From Mixophyes australis (taxonomy: Eukaryota; Chordata; Amphibia; Anura; Limnodynastidae): 64,000 bases of DNA. Below, in pieces: positions 61,801 through 64,000 of the stretch. The notes under the pieces are model-generated. The model was not told the origin of the DNA, did no database searches, and was given only the letters and a program-made list of their open reading frames with translations. Location: positions 1 to 64,000 of the forward strand of contig JAVHZZ010000072.1 of NCBI GenBank assembly GCA_036250195.1, in the 5' to 3' direction. The stretch's first letter is position 1; each line of letters starts with the position of its first letter. A program made the position numbers and the translations under genes.

Positions 61801-62900
61801 ATGCATGATTCAATTCATGATTCATGATTCAATTCATGATTCATGATTCAATTCATGATTCATAATTCATGATTCATGATTCAATTCATGATTCATGATT
61901 CAATTCATGATTCGAATCCTGATTCAATTCATGATTCGAATCCTGATTCAATTCATGATTCATGATTCATGATTCAATTCATAATTCATGATTCATGATT
62001 CATGATTCAATTTATGATTCATGATTCATGATTCATGATTCAACTCATGATTCATGATTCATGATTCATGATTCATGATTCAATTCATAATTCATGATTC
62101 ATGATTCATGATTCAATTTATGATTCATGATTCATGATTCATGATTCAACTCATGATTCATGATTCATGATTCAATTCATGATTCATGATTCGAGTCATG
62201 ATTCAATTCATGATTCATGATTCATGATTCATGATTCAATTCATAATTCATGATTCATGATTCATGATTCAATTCAGGATTCTTGATTCATGATTCATGA
62301 TTCAATTCATGATTCATGATTTGATTCATGATTCATGATTCATGATTCAATTCATGATTCAATTCATGATTCATGATTCAATTTATGATTCATGATTCAT
62401 GATTCATGATTCATTATTCAATTCATGATTCAATTCATGATTCATGATTGATGAATTCAATTCATGATTCATGATTCATGATTTATGATTCAATTCATGA
62501 TTCAATTCATGATTCATGATTCAATTCATGATTCATGATTCATGATTCAATTCATGATTCATGATTAGATTCATGAATCATGATTCATGATTTAATTCAT
62601 GATTCATGATTCATGATTCAATTCATGATTCATGATTCATGATTCAATTCATGATTCAATTTATGATTTATGAATCATGATTCATAATTTAATTCATGAT
62701 TCAATTTATGATTCATGATTCAATTCATGATTCAATTCATGATTCGTGATTCATGATTCAATTCATGATTCATGATTCAATTCATGATTCATGATTAAAT
62801 TCATGATTCATGATTCGATTCATGATTCATGATGCATGATTCAATTCATGATTCAAGATTCAATTTGTGATTCATAATTCATGATTCATGATTCAATTCA
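58850..62900. repeat. Late B-like units spaced 1,287, 922 and 741 bp
   Basis: GAATCCTG pairs start at 58964, 60251, 61173 and 61914, spaced 1287, 922 and 741 bp. CCTTTTTATG follows each of the first three by the same 349 bp (59313, 60600, 61522) but is missing after the fourth. Unit length differences come from lost interior blocks: the AATTTATGATTTATG block near 59870 is missing from the 922-bp unit, and the GATGAATTC block is missing from the 741-bp unit. After the fourth pair, a deletion removes sequence between GAGTCATG near 62193 and CATAATTC near 62240. The variant TAGATTCATGAATC appears at about 59775, 61034 and 62565. Confidence 0.7.
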
Positions 62901-63400
62901 TGATTCATGATTCATGATTCAATTCATGATTCATGATTCATGATTCATGATTCATGAGTCAATTCATGATTCATGATTCATGATTCAATTCATAATTCAT
63001 GATTCATGATTCATGATTCGATTCATGATTCATGATTCATGATTCAATTTATAATTCATGATTCATGATTCAATTCATGATTCATGATTCGTTTCATGAT
63101 TCTTGATTCATGATTCATGATTCGATTCATGATTCATGATTCAAATTATGATTCATGATTCAGGATTAAATTCATGATTCATGATTCATGATTCAATTCA
63201 TAATTCATGATTAATGATTCATGATTCAATTCATGATTTATGATTCATGATTCATGATTCAATTCATGATTTATGATTCAATTCATGATACATGATTCAT
63301 GATTTATGATTCGATTCATGATTCATGATTCATGATTCATGATTCAATTCATGATTCATGATTCAATTCATGATTCATGATTCAATTCATGATTCATGAT
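62900..63400. repeat. Short family B patch near the right end
   Basis: The order GAGTCAATTC (62957), CGTTTCATG (63090), CAGGATTAAATTC (63163), ATTAATG and ATACATGATTC (63288) repeats the order of landmarks seen in family B at about 44,517-44,890. The GAATCCTG pair that would normally precede it is absent. It is a partial return of family B after family C-like units, similar in kind to the family A return at 30 kb. From about 63,400 to the end the sequence is plain heptamer/pentamer with few landmarks. Confidence 0.6.
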
Positions 63401-64000
63401 TCATGATTCATGATTCATGATTCGTGATTCAATTCATGATTCATGATTCATGATTCAATTCATGATTCATGATTCATGATTCATGATTCATGATTCGATT
63501 CATGATTCATGATTCGATTCATGATTCATGATTCGATTCATGATTCATGATTCATGATTCGATTTATGATTCATGATTCATGATTCAATTCATGATTCAT
63601 GATTCATGATTCAATTCATGATTCATGATTCAATTCATGATTCATGATTCATGATTCATGATTCATGATTTGATTCATGATTCATGATTCATGATTCATG
63701 ATTCAATTCATGATTCATGATTCATGATTCATGATTCAATTCATGATTCATGATTCATGATTCATGATTCAATTCATGATTCATGATTCAATTCATGATT
63801 CAATTCATGATTCATGATTCGATTCATGATTCATGATTCAATTCATGATTCATGATTCAATTCATGATTCATGATTCGATTCATGATTCATGATTCAATT
63901 CATGATTCATGATTCAATTCATGATTCAATTCATGATTCATGATTGATGAATTCAATTCATGATTCATGATTCATGATTTATGATTCAATTCATGATTCA

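Larger units (their letters stand above)
1..64000. repeat. Continuous heptamer/pentamer satellite DNA array (whole window)
   Basis: Every part of the window is built from the heptamer ATTCATG and the isolated pentamer ATTCA or ATTCG, joined head to tail in one orientation. The heptamer has 2 G/C in 7 and the ATTCA pentamer 1 in 5, so the array is strongly AT-rich. Nothing unique interrupts it and neither end shows a flank. No coding region is supportable: each heptamer carries TGA on both strands, and because 7 is not a multiple of 3, a pure heptamer run closes all six frames every 21 bp. Pure 12-bp repeats would stay open in some frames, but they are always mixed with extra heptamers. No RNA gene, transposon, promoter or origin is recognisable. 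Arrays of this kind are known from eukaryotic heterochromatin. Placement at a centromere, pericentromere or sex chromosome is inference. Confidence 0.97.

Noticed and set aside
1..64000. Open reading frames and frequent ATG codons
   Set aside because: ATG occurs in every heptamer, but so does TGA on both strands, and the 7-bp shift moves the stop through all frames. Any short open stretch comes from runs of 12-bp blocks and has no codon bias, start context or homology that I can see.
1..64000. CRISPR array
   Set aside because: Repeats are regular, but there are no unique spacers between constant repeats; everything between any two repeats is the same 5/7-bp satellite.
1..64000. Telomeric heptamer repeat
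   Set aside because: The plant-type telomere repeat is also 7 bp, but it is TTTAGGG. ATTCATG lacks the G-rich strand, and the array has higher-order structure untypical of telomeres.
1..64000. Human-type satellite II/III (ATTCC-based)
   Set aside because: ATTCG and ATGATTC tracts look similar by eye, but the diagnostic CC/GG of ATTCC is almost absent here and the dominant unit is a heptamer. Similar low-complexity words can arise independently.
26700..64000. Transposon or insertion at the family A/B boundary
   Set aside because: The landmark set changes, but the 7/5-bp monomer rhythm runs through the boundary without target-site duplication, terminal repeats or coding sequence.
1..64000. 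TATA-like promoter elements (TTTATAATT, AATATATG)
   Set aside because: They are one- or two-base variants of the monomer that recur by duplication; there is no gene or consistent downstream context.
1..64000. A previously undescribed multi-gene or defence-like system
   Set aside because: The window contains no gene of any kind; only satellite structure can be supported.

Overview
The whole 64,000-base window is one uninterrupted, AT-rich satellite DNA array. I found no gene, RNA gene, transposon or unique sequence in it. The array enters at base 1 and leaves at base 64,000 without a flank, so its true length is unknown. An array this long built on units this short points to a eukaryotic nuclear genome, probably constitutive heterochromatin such as pericentromere, centromere, a sex chromosome or a B chromosome. 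The species cannot be read from the sequence.

The basic grammar is very simple. Two units, a heptamer ATTCATG and a pentamer ATTCA or ATTCG, are joined head to tail, always on the same strand. Pentamers stand alone, each followed by one to about six heptamers, so block lengths follow 12 + 7n (12, 19, 26, 33, 40 bp and so on). Point variants (ATTAATG, ATTCTTG, ATTCAAG, ATTTATG, ATTCATA) and a few off-register motifs (CTGGATTTA, GACTCGTG, GAATCCTG, CCTTTTTATG, GATGAATTC, AATATATG, CACTTC) act as landmarks that reveal larger repeats.

Layout by landmark: (1) about 1-26,700 is family A, marked by CTGGATTTA and GACTCGTG. It contains a 132-bp duplication (411-674), a near-perfect 6,170-bp tandem duplication (about 1,662-14,001), a shuffled stretch (14,058-17,230) and a 4.73-kb tandem duplication (about 17,231-26,692). 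(2) About 26,700-30,030 is family B, marked by GAATCCTG pairs, CCTTTTTATG and GATGAATTC. (3) About 30,030-34,560 is a diverged return of family A. (4) About 34,560-50,280 is family B, with a 4.2-4.3-kb duplication, a roughly 0.98-kb periodicity and a 1.95-kb tandem duplication. (5) About 50,280-58,850 is family C, a B derivative marked by AATATATG and CACTTC, with a 1,097-bp duplication. (6) About 58,850-62,900 has B-like units spaced 1,287, 922 and 741 bp. (7) About 62,900-63,400 is a short family-B patch, followed by plain monomer sequence to the end.

The array therefore has at least four levels: 5/7-bp units, 12+7n blocks, roughly 0.75-1.3-kb units, and 2-8-kb segmental tandem duplications. 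Where copies can be aligned, they differ mostly by whole-unit gains or losses (7, 12, 14, 19 bp) and by occasional C/T changes, several of them at CpG. This is the pattern expected from unequal exchange or slippage plus possible methylcytosine decay. No protein-based or RNA-based system is visible, and the interest lies in the structure of the satellite itself. All calls were made by eye, so boundaries of large copies are approximate to tens of bases unless stated.
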